Below are positions 9,253-20,864 of a DNA stretch of 64,000 nucleotides, piece by piece. The notes beneath the pieces were generated by a model that was not told where the DNA came from, ran no database searches, and saw only the letters and a program-made list of their open reading frames with translations. Each line of letters opens with the position of its first letter. Positions within the stretch are counted from its first letter, which is position 1. The position numbers were made by a program, and so were the translations under genes. Source of the stretch: Schizophyllum amplum. Lineage: Eukaryota; Basidiomycota; Agaricomycetes; Agaricales; Schizophyllaceae. Location of the stretch: positions 496,001-560,000 of the forward strand of contig VDMD01000017.1 in assembly GCA_007026445.1 (NCBI GenBank). Direction: 5' to 3'.

Positions 9253-11499
9253 CTATAGGTATGTTGTGAGGCAATCGACACTCGATATAGGCGACAAGCC
9301 TACTTTGGCATCGCACAGCCTGGGAAGCATGAGCGTCGACCAAGCCCTAGCCATCACAGGATACATGTCACTTGATGAGTCATGCATGGATGGGAAAGTG
9401 TCGAAGCTGATACCACGGTCGGTGAAAATCTCGGTCGGCCGGTCACATCCTTGGTCCCTTGTATCCTTCGAGACCCTATAGAGAAAGTCAGGTGAATGCG
9501 GAAGTATTAGAAAGGAAATGTCGGACCCAGACGCGCTCATGGCTTTGTTCACTCGGTAATACCTGCAAGGTAGGCGTCAGCATCAACAGCGACAAGACAA
9601 TGAGTCGACATACGAGGTAATCGGTGTTTTTCTACAATAATATGTCAGTCATGAGCGCAATACACGTCCAATACGCACTGGCGTTGTTCATTTTCGAGGG
9701 CCTCGTATTCCCTTTGTAAATTTTTGTTAACCCAGTAGCCAGGCTCGTGGATCGTGCTTCGATGGGGGGTTAGCGCACACCATCTATTACAGGGGCCAAG
9801 AAACGCACGGCATGGACGGAGCATAGGTGCTGCATGCATTATCAGCCAAGAGACAAGGCAACTGCGATCGTATCCGAAGATTACCTCCTGGGACGACTAA
9901 TTTGGGAGTCAGTTTGCGCTTATGGGCGAGAAGATTTAAGGCATACCTAGTTTGAGAGGTCATTGACGGTGAACGTGGATTGCTGAAGTTATCGATAAGC
10001 AATGCGCGGCTTGACGGAAGGAAATGACGGACTGAGAAGACGAGAACGATGAGGAAAAACAGCCTGTAGACGTCGAGGAGTGCGAATAAGGGGAACCATT
10101 GCTGCTGAAGCTGCTGCAGCTTACATGAGCGGGCAGCCCACCATCAATTAGCGTACGCACATGCAATCGTCCAGCCAGCGCTTCACACGCTGATCAAAGT
10201 CCAGTCCGCTCCCCGCGACGTCTGCGGCCTCGTGAGCAAGGTCGATTCGCCAAGACACATTGTTCTCCGATAGAAGACAGCGCTGCGTGTCCGAAACATG
10301 AGCGCACGCTTTCTGCGCACAGGTGGAAATACTGTCTCGGCAGGATATTAAGAGAAGGGCCAAAGCCCACGCTGAGAAACGGTCGGACAAGTCGAAAACG
10401 CCAAGAGCATGACGAGCACCCGCAATGGAAGAACATGCATGAGCGAAATGTGCTTGAAGCTGTCCATCGAGTCTGTCAATATACCCAGAGAGGCCGACAA
10501 GCAAGAGACTCACGCACGGATGTGACGGATGGTTCTCCAGCCAGCCAACTACGAGCTGATGGTAGCACTCCTCAGGATTGAAGACGAAGCCGATGAGCGG
10601 GTCCCGGATGCCAAATACGCGACGCTGCATCATGACACTGAGCATCAGGCTGTATACCTCGCTCTCGTCCGCAACACATAGAAGCGCCAGAGGGACAGGT
10701 TTGTGAGGTCGGCGAGGGACAAGAAGATGCGCGTTTGAAAAAGGGTGCCGGTCGTCGTCGGGCTGAAAGATTGAACAATCAGATGGGGTCTCATCGTCCC
10801 CTACAAGGAGCAGGTCCTTCTCGAGCCCAGAGCTGTCCGTGTCTGCACTCTGTTTGGCAGGCCATGGTGCTTCTCTGCCACGGTCCGCGTAGAGATCTTT
10901 CACGTCAGCGGAGCAGACCAAGGATATGAGGTCTTTCAAAAAAGTGACAGGGGACGTCAACACGGACGTTCCGCGACCGGTGTGAGGCACCAAGCGAACA
11001 GCAGATTCTCCGGACTGGCATGGATATAATGCTCGCGCATACAAGGGCTCAAAGCTGATGGCCACATCAGCTATGCTTTCATGTACCCGACAAAGAGAAC
11101 AATAGCGTACTGCATATATGATCCGGGGATGACCTCTTGGAGGATCTCCGTGACAAATGGACCGATTATCGTCGTTCGCGGGTCTCGGCCAAGCTGCGGG
11201 AGACAGTTCTCCGCGTCAAACTGGATACGAAGCCGCTCGGTGACCCTCTCAGATATGAAGCGACATCGATGGGTTTGTTCTGCCGACAACTGAAAATTTT
11301 CTCGATGTCAACGACGTGTCCAACGCGCCACTCAGTGGCGACAACTCACGTTTCGCAAAGCCGTGGCTTGAAATTCTTCCATGTTCGCGTCTAGACGGGA
11401 GAGGGCGTCTGCAAGACTGCATGCATAGCGAGCCCAGTCATCAGGTGATTCTATGAGATGAACCTCCACTGGAGTGGCAAGCGGCTGGGCGAAAGCCAT
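9253..11499 (-). CDS. Unknown multi-exon protein with one hydrophobic segment
   Basis: No family recognised. The start ATG is at 11499-11497 (MAFAQPLATPVEV). An intron of about 60-65 nt leads to GRDPRTTIIGPFVTEILQEV. A possible 32-nt intron then joins to the largest exon, 10148-11065 frame (FEPLYARALYPCQ, VTFLKDLISLVCSADVKDLYA, VPLALLCVADESEVY, RDPLIGFVFNPEE, QRVKRWLDDC). After an intron ending GCTGCAG the next exon encodes a hydrophobic stretch, FALLDVYRLFFLIVLVFSV, probably one membrane helix. Several very short exons follow, then RYYRVNKAMSASGSD, DTRDQGCDRPTEIF and SFDTFPS. The stop is at 9253-9255. The 5' part was duplicated to 3330-3741. The next minus-strand frame starts only about 60 bp downstream, so this and the 6.3-8.5 kb gene may be a single large gene later split by a solo LTR. 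Confidence 0.55.
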
Positions 11500-11659
11500 G
11501 ATGAGGGTCAAAGCAAAGACCGTGACGAGGTTCGAACTTGTGTTAGAGAGGGCCAGCGCTTCGCGTGGCAGGTGGTGGGTTAGGAACTTCCAACAGTCGA
11601 ATTACTAGTACATCCGCAGTATCATGTACCTGATCACAGTGATGCAGTGACAGTCCTTT

Positions 11660-12240
11660 TTTGGTTTACCACATGCGGAAACCATTTTGGGAAACCTATT
11701 TGGGAAACCTATTTGGGAAGCCTATTTGGGAAACCTTATTCGGGTTGTCTGTTTTGGGAATTCTACTTTGGGCGACTCGGAGGTTGGGCCAAAGCATTCC
11801 AGAGATATCCTTAGCACTTTATAGTATTGCCAAATTGCGTTAAAAACGCTAAATTAAAGGCTAACTACGTGGCAGGCGTATTATCTCCCCCACACCAAAA
11901 TCTTGACCGTCCTCGGTCAGCAGTCCCCTGAGGAACCCATCGCGAGCGTCGTTTGATGCGAAGTTCAACTTTCTTCGGCAACCGCCGTGATCGGAAGTCG
12001 GACCGCGACGCGGTACTGAAGTCCCTTGTTCTTTTTGCATTGTTCTCTCGCTCGCCACGGTGCCTCTTTGTGCGCGGGGTCTCCCCACACCAAAGGCTTG
12101 TGACCCGGTACCTTTGATTCGATTGACGCCTCTCAGAACCGCGGCCGAAGCCGGTTGAGCGCGAGACGCGCCCGTTCCTCAAGTTAAGCGCCCGGTTGGT
12201 TTTCGCCGCGCGTCTCAGCCGCGACGCAATTTCCCGCATT
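11660..12240 (-). mobile_element. Decayed 3' end of an LTR retrotransposon related to the 17.5-32.4 kb element
   Basis: Read on the minus strand, 11865-11920 gives a segment with GACCGAGGACGGTCAAGATT, a G-rich polypurine tract (GTGTGGGGGAGA) and an LTR start TAATACGCC. The same order and nearly the same bases occur at 31122-31164, the 3' end of the intact element. The LTR body then differs and is AT-rich, with a 13-bp tandem repeat at 11686-11740. Upstream internal sequence (11920-12240) has one open frame of 124 codons without known motifs. No gag or pol remains nearby. This is a related but diverged family member, truncated. Confidence 0.65.
11686..11740. repeat. 13-bp tandem repeat, about 4 copies
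   Basis: Four imperfect copies of TTTGGGAAACCTA in the AT-rich presumed LTR body of the decayed element. Confidence 0.85.
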
Positions 12241-12528
12241 CAAGAAGCGCATTTTTAACACTGATACAGATACAGAAAAGACCGTTTTCCGTCTCAGGTA
12301 ATCCCCCAAACTATTTTATTACCTCAACAAAGCTAACCTGTGATAGATGTCTGCCTTCGTTGCGGTTGAACTCGGCGCTTTCGCGCCACAACTTTCCAGG
12401 CCCTCATGCGCGGCTGTACTCTAGAACGTGTCCTGGTGAGCTGACTCCCTCTGTAATATTTGTTCCGCTTTTTCACGCCATGATCGCATGGGATCCGGCA
12501 GCGCGTTCGCAGCGGGACTGTGCATCAA

Positions 12529-15175
12529 TCATGGCGATGGCGGGGCGCCTGGCTTGCGTTCGAGATTCGGAATCTCGATGTCCGATTCCGCTAATCGCAC
12601 GTGGTTCCTCGTCTCTGCGCTAGGCGCTTCGACGGTGAGTTCGTTCATTTCGCGCTCTTCATCTCCTTGCACCGGGGATGCGATGCCCTGATTCTCTTTG
12701 ACTCCCACACTCGACGGGTCGCCTGTGGCCTCGGACTTTCCCCTTTGATCTAGAAGCGACACCTCGTTGATCATAATTTCGTAGCTTTTCGGGCCCACAA
12801 CGTCTTTGACCCAGTCGTGGTCCACCTCAAGCTTGTGCAGCAGCGCTTTGGGGTCGTCAACAGCGCCCATGACATCCATCTCCTCCAGGAGCGAAGTCCA
12901 GAGGAACGGTCTTCGAGGTAAGTTGGTTGGCACTTGCTGTACGAGCAGCCACCTCATGGGATGCCTAGACACGTCGGGCGCCGCTTTTCGCGCCAGAAAC
13001 GACCGAATGCGGCCTACTGCATCACTCGCAAGTACAAAATGATCTCCGAGGGTTGAGTCTCGGGAACGCGCTGGTTCTCTCTCGTCCGCACTAGGCGCGT
13101 TAGCAGTGAGTGCTTTATTCGTCACTTTTGAGCTGACTTCGTCCTCAGAGTTCGTCGGATGGGTCGGCTGATAGCCGCTTCGTTCCCCCTCCGTTGACTG
13201 TGACGGTGAACACGGTCGGTCCGACTCAATCTCGAGAACGCTGTCTGCCGGGCCAAGTAAGTCAGGGCAGCTTGAAGGCGGCACAACGCTGACGACTTCG
13301 TGTGCGGACTCGCTCGCTTTGCAGGTAGCACGCCATTCGACATCGTCCTTACTCGCGCGAAGGCGTGAGTTCGAAAGGAAGTCGCTCGGCGGTTTCTGCT
13401 CGGGTTGCGACTCAGCAGGGGTCGTCCAACCGTCCCCTTGCTCCTTCGAAGCGCGACGCTTCGCTCGCGCAAGGAAGCCGTGCGTCGCCTTCGTCTTCCT
13501 CGGTGCTTTGTTCATCAGAGGTACGAGTTCGTTTGTGGCGAGTACAGGCACACTCTGACGCGTGTATGTTTCCTTCTCCGTCGCCGAAGCGCTCATAGGT
13601 TTGTCAGGACCAGCGGCGTTAGCAGCCGGTTCAGGTGGCTTCTCCAAAACGTGGTCAGGAGCGACCCGAACCTGCCGAAGCTCGCGAGGTGCGCCCTTGT
13701 GCACGCGCCCGTGGTTTCGACAGGCGGCTCGCCTTAGAGGGAGCTCAAAGTCCCATGAGGGCCTTGAGATACGTGTCTGCGAGTTTCCTGACGCTTCCTG
13801 AATAGGTTCGGCGTTGGAGTTCCCAGCGGACGCGTCTCTCAACGACGGAGTCTCCCGTGCATCGAAATGCATCTGAGGTATGTCTTTATTTCTGTTCCCA
13901 TTGCTCACATCGCTTTGGGTAGGTTTCCTCTCGTCCGGCACGTTGGGCCGGCTCGCAGGGATGCTCAGGCCAAGCGCGCTCGATACTGGGCCAGAGTACG
14001 CCGCGGAAATGCGTCCGACGAGGACAGGAGCGCATTGCGCCTCGCGAGACGTGCCAGAAGGCTTGTCATTGCGGTTGGAAGACGCCGGATGCGCCAGGGG
14101 CGATCAAGGTGCGTACTATCATAGTAACGAAGCTCGGAATCCGCTGACGCTTGCTGAAATGGTGCAGTATTGCGCAGCGTTGACAATGTGTTCCAGGACG
14201 CAGGACCTTGCGCCTCGAAGCACTGATGCGGTACGTGTCTGGTCGCCGAAATCTCATCCCAAATAACACCCCCACATTGTACGGCGCGCTCGACGCGTTC
14301 GCGCGCTGGTTCTGGGATTTGGGCAGGCAGTCCGTAACGAGGTGCGTCGGCCGGAGCATAATCCGGCGAATACAGCTCGTACTGACGACTGTCGTACGTC
14401 CCAGCGACTTCGCCGTGAGGCGTGGTATTCCCGTTCATGCCCTCAACTCAGAAGGCGACAGAGGCCCGCCATTCCAGTTGTCTGGGAACACGGCAGGTAA
14501 GTAGACGCTTCCAGCGCCTGGCTGGTAGGTTACGTGCTGCACTGACATATCGTTTTGCACAGAAGCGTGGTATTGACTTGGAGGCGGCAAATGCGGCGCG
14601 TTCTGCATCGCCTGTGTCTCTGGCAAGCCCATCCCACCATGCCATCCACCATAGGTGCTCCGCCGTGTATCCTGAATCATCGGGTACGAGTAGCGGCTGC
14701 CGCTCGGAGGCTGCACTTGTGAGTACGCCTCGACGAAACCTGGCATTGGCTGACTGTATGGAACGCCCGGATAGGATGGTCGCTGCGACGCAGGCGCCAG
14801 GGCAGGCGGCAGAGGGTCACGGTCAGCAGGCAATTGTATGTGCCAGGACACGTCGCTCTCGACCTTCGCAACCTGTGCATGCAGTTGACGGAGGTCATCG
14901 CGCACTTCGCCTTGCCATATATGCAGCGCGTTATGTGTTTCTTTATTATTGTATTCACTACTCAATGACAACAATGAGCAGCGCGTTTCCAGCGCATCAA
15001 GGCGCTGGTGATCGAACAGCCGTTCGTGAGCCGCCCATTCCCATTCTAAGGCTGTGTCATCGTCGGCATGCGCAGAGGAGAGGCGGCACGCCCGCGATCT
15101 CGCAGTCGATGTAATGGACACTGCGAGGGCACGCGAACACGCATTGAAAGAATGGGCCACGTTTAGGTGCGCCAT
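12529..15175 (-). CDS. Three consecutive reading frames of a disordered, low-complexity protein
   Basis: Three long open frames follow one another on the minus strand: 15175-14435 (246 codons, ATG start), 14438-13965 (157 codons), and a frame open to 12529 (read from 13941, 470 codons, no ATG at its head). The first two overlap by ATGA, and each step is a -1 shift. The first frame has a helical charged segment (YNNKETHNALHIWQGEV, LRQLHAQVAKVESDV) followed by Pro/Tyr/Gln-rich sequence; the third is Ser/Pro/Glu-rich with one more ordered stretch (RWLLVQQVPTNLPRRPFLW, KALLHKLEVDHDWVKDVVG). I see no gag, zinc-knuckle or enzyme motif. It could be a host gene with introns I could not place, a frameshifted pseudogene, or an accessory region of the neighbouring retroelement relic, whose sense strand it shares. 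Confidence 0.4.
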
Positions 15176-15780
15176 TACCTTCTACCACAACGACACACGC
15201 CAAAATGCCCTAGGTTACATCGCCCGACGATCGTCGCAGATGGACGTGCCAGCGTCGTGCAAGGAGTAATCATTGCATAGACCTTTCATGCACGACAAGG
15301 AGGGCCGTGCTCTCAGTACTTCCCGATTGTTGGAGAAGTGCGCGGGATCGCCCTGCTGAGAATAGGAATAGGTATGCCTTCACCTTTGTCACACACCCCT
15401 GTTCCACGTCGAGAATAACCGCTCTGAGTCCTCATCGCACCAGGAACTCGCGGTGCTGTCCTCGACATGAGCAACGCATCCTTGTTCTTTACTGTGGGCC
15501 ATTCTGTCGTGACGCGATAACGTGTCTATAGAGTTTTTGCCCCTCTTGAAGTGTTCTTGCACGTCTATGGAGAAGATGCGGTAGCCCGTCTACCACACAG
15601 CGAGTGGCAGTGCGCACGTTTGCATGGGAAATGACAATGACAAATGTATAGTGACATTATAAGGTGAGTTGATGAGTTCCCTCGCCGCAGACGCCTGACA
15701 ACACGTTTATAGATGATGTACACAACTGCCTGGACGCGCTGGAGGCATGCACAGACGCGCTAGACGCACGAAACGTCTAA
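15176..15780. other. Intergenic
   Basis: About 600 bp with no reading frame I can support on either strand. The left part may hold the promoter of the minus-strand frames ending at 15175. Confidence 0.35.
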
Positions 15781-15899
15781 CGGCTGATGATGTGAGCACA
15801 TTCCAATCTTCCTCTCGGGCATGTGGGGGGACTTACCATAACTTGGCTTCCCCTTCTCAGCGCGAGGCCGTAAATCACAACACGATGGGACCCGATGAG

Positions 15900-16680
15900 A
15901 GGCTCGAAGGACACAGTCCAGAGGATGCTCAACGGACGACTCGGAGAGGACAATGAGGAGATACCGTCAAGGACGATAAGAGAATGAGAGGGCGACGAGG
16001 AGTCAACGAGAGGACAGTGAGAGAGGGAAGGCGAAGGGCCCCGGCTCTCCCTCCTTCTTCTCAGGCACGAAGTCGAGTATCGCAAGGACGCGCGCACGCG
16101 GCGAGAGGACAACTCGCCCCCCCTCCCTCCCTCCTTCATAGCGCAAGGGTGACGCGCGGACGACCAAGTTGCCTGATGACGACAGGAGGACACCGTCAAG
16201 AGGACTTGATCAGCGCTCGAGGATCAATGGCGAGAGGCCACCTTCCTAGCGCGACGAGAGGACGACTCTCTGCCCCCTCCAGGGCCCTCCTTCCTCCCCG
16301 CGTTGACTGGCGCGAGGAGAGGCCGCCGCCTCTATCTCTCCTCCTCCCACTGAGCTAGCCACGGACGGCGCTTCAAAGAACATCCTCGAGGATACGAGGT
16401 CGACGCTAGAGGACGCGCGAGGACCATGCAATGTAAGAACGACACGAGGCCAGTACGCCACGCGCAGGCAGGCGACTCGACTAGTGCACGGAGGGAGGCG
16501 AGGACGTACGACGAGAGGATGGTGCGAGCTTGCCGAATCATCGACGAGACAAGGGTATACCGTCGACAGGCCGACTTGAGGACGACGAGAGGTCGACTCG
16601 AGCGGGCACTGACGAGAGGGCAAGAGGGGTACGACTCGACTAGCGCGAGGACAACGAGGTTAAGAAGGACGAAGATCACG
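15900..16680. repeat. Purine-rich degenerate short-repeat region
   Basis: The plus strand is built from variants of GAGGACGACGAGAGG and GCGCGAGGAC. Open frames here are Arg-rich and compositional. It resembles the 5.0-5.9 kb region read on the other strand. Confidence 0.6.
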
Positions 16681-16759
16681 TCAAGACTAACGCGACGTTG
16701 AGAGGGCGGTGAGCGGACGACTCTGAGGTCGCACTTCGTAGGGTCTTTGGTTCGTCTTT

Positions 16760-17524
16760 CAGTGAGTCGTTCTTTCTCTTCTTTATTGCCTTTTCATTGA
16801 CATCTTGTCTAGACTGCGGGTGAGGAAGCTTGGGCTGTCTTGGGGGCGGGGGGACGACTGCGCGGCCTCCGGCCGCGCCTCGCTGTAGGATCCTCGCTTG
16901 GTGCATTGGTGAGTTATATCTTTCTCTTGTTGACTAGCTTCTCATTGATACTTCGTGTAGATCGCGGGTGAGGGAGCTTAGGTTATCTTGGGGGCTGGGG
17001 GACAACCGTGCGCGCCGCCGTTCTCGTCTTTGTCTCGTGGACTGGAGTCGGCGCCGCCGCAGGCCTGTATCCTAGAGGAGAGCAAGGTGCGTTTCGTGTC
17101 TTATCTTCAGGTATAGTGCTGACCTTTCCGTAGCGCGCATCGCCGTCCGGGGAACAAGGTCCCTCCTCGCCATGGAGTCTCCCCATGGTTTCAAAGCGAT
17201 TAGCATCCTACAGGCTCCCAATACTAATCATCGTCCAGAACACCGTAGGCGATGAGTATCTGTATCGTCGTCCGGCGACCGAGGTGAGTAACATATCGTG
17301 TATTTAACATGTTGCTAACTGACTTGTTAGGTTGCTTCATCCTCGCCGGCCATGCATACTCACGCCCTTAGGCGATGAGTATATGTATCGCCGTCCGCCG
17401 AGCGACGCTGCGGACGTTGTTAGCCTCTTCGAGATGTGTTCGCCGTCGCCCTCAGCGTCTCCAGGACGCGCCAACAACGGTCTCCGCGAGGTTAGACGGC
17501 GAAGGCGATGAGTATATGTATCGC
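16760..17524 (+). repeat. Array of duplicated exon/intron-like cassettes, left part
   Basis: Two neighbouring copies (about 16760-16870 and 16908-17000) share an intron-like stretch that starts GTGAGT and ends TAG, followed by GCGGGTGAGG and CTTGGGGGC. Further on, a 35-bp unit is repeated at 17250-17277, 17370-17400 and 17503-17524. Its core is GGCGAT, 10 nt, ATCGCC, then GTCCG and GCGAGC. Each unit is preceded by TAG and several are followed by GTGAGT, so each could act as a very small exon encoding GDEY.YRRP. The last copy is cut by the large retrotransposon and resumes at 32373. Whether the array is transcribed is unknown. Confidence 0.55.
17521..17524. repeat. Target-site duplication TCGC, left copy
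   Basis: Matches 32373-32376 directly after the right LTR. It could be 5 bp (ATCGC), because the base before it equals the last base assigned to the right LTR. Joining the flanks rebuilds an intact copy of the GGCGAT...ATCGCC repeat, which confirms the insertion point. Confidence 0.85.
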
Positions 17525-18742
17525 TAATACGCCGTCTATAATTACGGGCTAGTTTTGCGGCATAATGAGCAATAAGCCTAAGAAGGCAGTTACCCATCGG
17601 GAAGAACCCGAGCAACGTTCAGACTCATAGCGAGTACTGTGTTCACGGAGAGACCGGCTTAGAGATAAAATAATAAGGATAGTAGCGAGGCCTCAGAGGA
17701 CGGCAGTCACCAACTCCGCGCCGTCTAGGGACACATCCTACGAGTCCGGAGGCCCACCAGGGTTTTCCTTACCGATGAATATCGAAGATCTCACCTTAAA
17801 GTCGTATACTCGCCGCGTTCATCAGACCTGTCTAGCGAGAAGAACAGGGGGACCGATATCAAGGATAGCCCAAAAGCATGCACAGAAGCCAGATAGAACT
17901 AGTTAGTATGAGCACGGACGAGCTAAGGTCTCGCGGTACAGGCGACGCCGGGGTTGACAATGCGCGGCACTCGCCGGGGCAGTTCCCACGGTTCGACTTT
18001 ATGGCCAATACCCGAGACACTGAGTCGGAAGCTGATGCTTCGCCGCGGGAGGTCTATTACTGGGAGGATAGCGGCTGTTGCACAGCCTCTCGGCTGTAAA
18101 CAAGCCCTCGGGAACCCTCAAAGCCGTAGAATTGAGGAGAGATCCCCCGAATCCAACTGGAACAAACAATGTGCCGTCTCCGGCAGGGCTTTAGGGCCAT
18201 TCTGGACCACAAATACCGCATGGGGAGGCGGAAGACAACCGTATAGAACACCCGAGAACGCAGGATTACGCGAGAAAAGCGTAGTAAAGCGCGGCGCGGC
18301 GCGGAAAGGGAATGACTCACAAGCATAGACCCGTTAACTATATAAGGCCTGGCATACGAGGGGATGGGGGACGACTTTTGGGACGAGACCATCGTACTAT
18401 CAGTTCTCCTACTGCCTCTCATTGAGACAGAATAAAAACCCGGCTCCTCTTTTGAGAAGCAACAACAAAACTCGTGTGACTAAGGCGTGCTCCGCTTTTG
18501 CAACATAAGAATTTCCCAGTTAGACCTAGACGGAAGTGAACTACTTGCTGTCGAAGCCTATCCAGTACCTAAAGGCGTGCTAGTTCCATTTGATTCTCCC
18601 TTAGCAATACAAGTCGCAACTCGCAGCTCCTCACAGGGCACAAGAGCTTGACAAGACAGTTATTGTGTGTATTTAGGGGTTGGTGTGTGTGTCTATTGAT
18701 TCTATCCCGCTGCTCTTGTTCTCGAGGCGCGCGTGCATATTA
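17525..18742 (+). repeat. 5' LTR, 1,218 bp
   Basis: Begins TAATACGCCG and ends GCATATTA, giving 5-bp inverted ends TAATA/TATTA. It repeats exactly at 31155-32372 as far as I checked. A TATATAAG at 18339-18346 is a good promoter candidate and AATAAA at 18431-18436 a poly(A) signal candidate, so transcription would start near 18370 and the R region would be short. Open frames within the LTR have no recognisable content. Confidence 0.95.
18339..18346 (+). promoter_or_regulatory. Putative TATA box of the LTR promoter
   Basis: TATATAAG about 85 bp upstream of an AATAAA in the same LTR; an identical copy lies at 31969-31976. Position fits a U3-R boundary near 18370. Inferred from sequence only. 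Confidence 0.5.
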
Positions 18743-18744
18743 TC

Positions 18745-18761
18745 TGGAGCCCACCGCGAGG
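18745..18761 (+). promoter_or_regulatory. Primer-binding site
   Basis: TGGAGCCCACCGCGAGG starts two bases after the 5' LTR. The leading TGG pairs with the CCA end of a tRNA, as expected for minus-strand priming. I did not identify which tRNA. Confidence 0.7.
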
Positions 18762-19340
18762 GGGAATCTATAAAAGAACGGGCGGTCGAGAGTTGCTGTG
18801 AAGCCTCACATCTCGTACATTCGCTGTTGTTCGAATCTCAGAGGATATCTTGACAAAAGCGTCACATCCGAAAGCCAAAGTTTGCCCACCACGCCTCCCG
18901 GACGTAAATCAAACCTCATACCGCTTGACTGGAACGGAGACGTCTCATTGACCTCTACCAGACGGCATACGAGGCTCCTCTACAAGGAAGTCCAAGAGAG
19001 CGCCGAGGCATCGCGCAATCGCGATAGAACGCGAGAGCCCGAAGCGAGTCAGTCTTCACAGACTAATCCTTCACAACAACCAAACCATCAAACACCCGAA
19101 CCTACATATCCTTCTCCAGTTCCTTCAGATACAGAACCTTTGACTCCTCTCTCTTCAGAATCAGAATCTTCTCCTGTTCCCAGTCTCTCTGAATTACTTA
19201 GCTTCGAACTTTTGCTTGATATAGAACTTCCTTTCCAGAACGAACCCACCCTTCCCGATATCAACTTCAACTCCGCTATACCTACCCCTTCAGGAACTGT
19301 TCTATCAAACAGTAACCAAAAACCCGGGACTGCGAGCAAA

Positions 19341-20864
19341 ATGGCTACAAAGTTCAATCCCATGAGCAGCAATGCTCCCAAGTTCAGAAAGGAGGCGAGG
19401 CACGAGCTGCCTTTCTTCCTGGAAGATGCCTTGGAATATATGAAAAACGCGGGGGTGGATGCAGCCGAGTATCGCCTCAAGTTGCCGTTGTTGACCGGAG
19501 ACCAGGACACGAGAGAGCTGTGGACCCAACTAGCTAAATCAACGGCTGATTGGGACGCGCTCGTAGCAGCTATCAAGGAACGCTATCCAGACGTACAGTA
19601 CAAAACGTCGGGAACGCGGGCTTCGTTGGCTCTACTGGTCAAGGAATACAAGGGCCTGAAGGAGGCAGAAGCAGAACGAGGGCTAGATTTTACGCGCGGC
19701 TTCGAAGCTACTGCGTCGACGCTGGTTGATAAGAAATTAGTGACGAACTACGACTTGCTGATGCGGATTGTCGAGGTGTGTGACTCTGCACTAGTCTCCA
19801 CCCTCAATATCATGCTGTCGGCGAAGAGTTCAACGCTGAGTAAGCCAGCTGAAGCGGGACAGACGCCACCAGGACATCCGATTGGTACCTCCTTGGAGGA
19901 CGGCGGATATAAATGGGAGGATGTTCTTGCTACGATGCGTGAATTGTGGCGTCGAAGCTACGCAGCTGGTTCTGTCGCGACCGTAGCGACCGGTAGATCA
20001 GTCGAACCTGTTCCCTATTCGAACAAGGGCGCAGACTCGAACAGCCGGTACGTGAAATTGGAGCAAGACCTCCAAGAACTGGCGGACAGAACCGAGCGCG
20101 ACAACGCGGAGACCAAAGCCTCGCTCAAGACCCTAAAAGCGGAAGTACGTTCCGATCTCAGCCAGGGGATGGAAAAGCAAGAGAAGAAGATGGACTCCAT
20201 TCATGGGACATTGCAGCAGTTAGCGGCGAGACTGACAGCCAGTCAGACCGTCGCACCCGCAGCACCTACCGTGAATGTGGCACCAGCCGCTCCGAGTGGA
20301 TGGGGACCCCGACCTGCCTATGGCGCTGGGGCCCGCCCATCTAATCCATTCGGACAAGGACCCAGAAACTTCCAACGGTCGGATATGACCTGCCACTGGT
20401 GTGGAGGTCCAGGACATATCTCTAGGGATTGTCCAGATCTACAGCAGAACCTGAATACGGGGGAGCTTAAGATTGACCAATATAATAATATCACGACCAA
20501 GGAAGGAGTTCTGATCCCGAGGCGGTCGGGGCCGTTAGACAGTCCGATGAAGACGAAGTGGGAGCAGATGAAGGCAGCAGTCAATAATTATGTGATACAG
20601 CCAATCTACTCGTTAGCCCGTGCGGCGACTGGAGACATGTCTTGGTGGGGCCCGGGTACAGCTGGGGGCGCTTCTAATGGTCAGTATGGCCAGACAGACG
20701 TGTTCACAAATGACTGGGCCGGTCAATACGACCAGAACATGTATGACAGCCAGTTCGCGCCTCAAACCTACCAACCGTTTCAAACGGAAAGCTATGCTCA
20801 GTCAAGCACGATGGGACCGTCACAGATGGGTCCCTCTGCCGAGCAGAACCTAGGGGGTTTTTAG
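19341..20864 (+). CDS. gag: Gag polyprotein of the LTR retrotransposon
   Basis: Structural protein that should assemble virus-like particles and package the element RNA. The first in-frame ATG is at 19341 (MATKFNPMSSNAPKF), giving 508 residues. A capsid-like helical region follows (ELPFFLEDALEYMKNAG, ELWTQLAKSTADWDALV, ERYPDVQY). Near residues 250-300 there is a charged coiled segment. A CCHC zinc knuckle of the form C-x2-C-x4-H-x4-C lies at residues 351-364 (CHWCGGPGHISRDC). The C-terminus is Gln/Tyr/Ser-rich. The frame is open upstream to 18798 but holds no ATG there. The TAG stop at 20862-20864 is directly preceded by a GGGTTTT slippery site leading into the protease frame. Confidence 0.9.
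   Translation: MATKFNPMSSNAPKFRKEARHELPFFLEDALEYMKNAGVDAAEYRLKLPLLTGDQDTRELWTQLAKSTADWDALVAAIKERYPDVQYKTSGTRASLALLVKEYKGLKEAEAERGLDFTRGFEATASTLVDKKLVTNYDLLMRIVEVCDSALVSTLNIMLSAKSSTLSKPAEAGQTPPGHPIGTSLEDGGYKWEDVLATMRELWRRSYAAGSVATVATGRSVEPVPYSNKGADSNSRYVKLEQDLQELADRTERDNAETKASLKTLKAEVRSDLSQGMEKQEKKMDSIHGTLQQLAARLTASQTVAPAAPTVNVAPAAPSGWGPRPAYGAGARPSNPFGQGPRNFQRSDMTCHWCGGPGHISRDCPDLQQNLNTGELKIDQYNNITTKEGVLIPRRSGPLDSPMKTKWEQMKAAVNNYVIQPIYSLARAATGDMSWWGPGTAGGASNGQYGQTDVFTNDWAGQYDQNMYDSQFAPQTYQPFQTESYAQSSTMGPSQMGPSAEQNLGGF
20855..20861 (+). promoter_or_regulatory. -1 ribosomal frameshift heptamer GGGTTTT
   Basis: In the gag frame it reads G GGT TTT, followed at once by the TAG stop. Slipping back one base gives GGG TTT TTA GGC and enters the frame of the downstream protease region, which is open through to 22087. 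This fits the X XXY YYZ rule for programmed -1 frameshifting. Confidence 0.75.

Noticed and set aside
12360..13801. Several plus-strand frames between 12.4 and 13.8 kb
   Set aside because: Shadows of the long minus-strand frame at 12529-13941.
17954..18328. Open frames within the LTRs on both strands
   Set aside because: No motif, overlapping frames on both strands, and they repeat in the other LTR only because the LTRs are identical.
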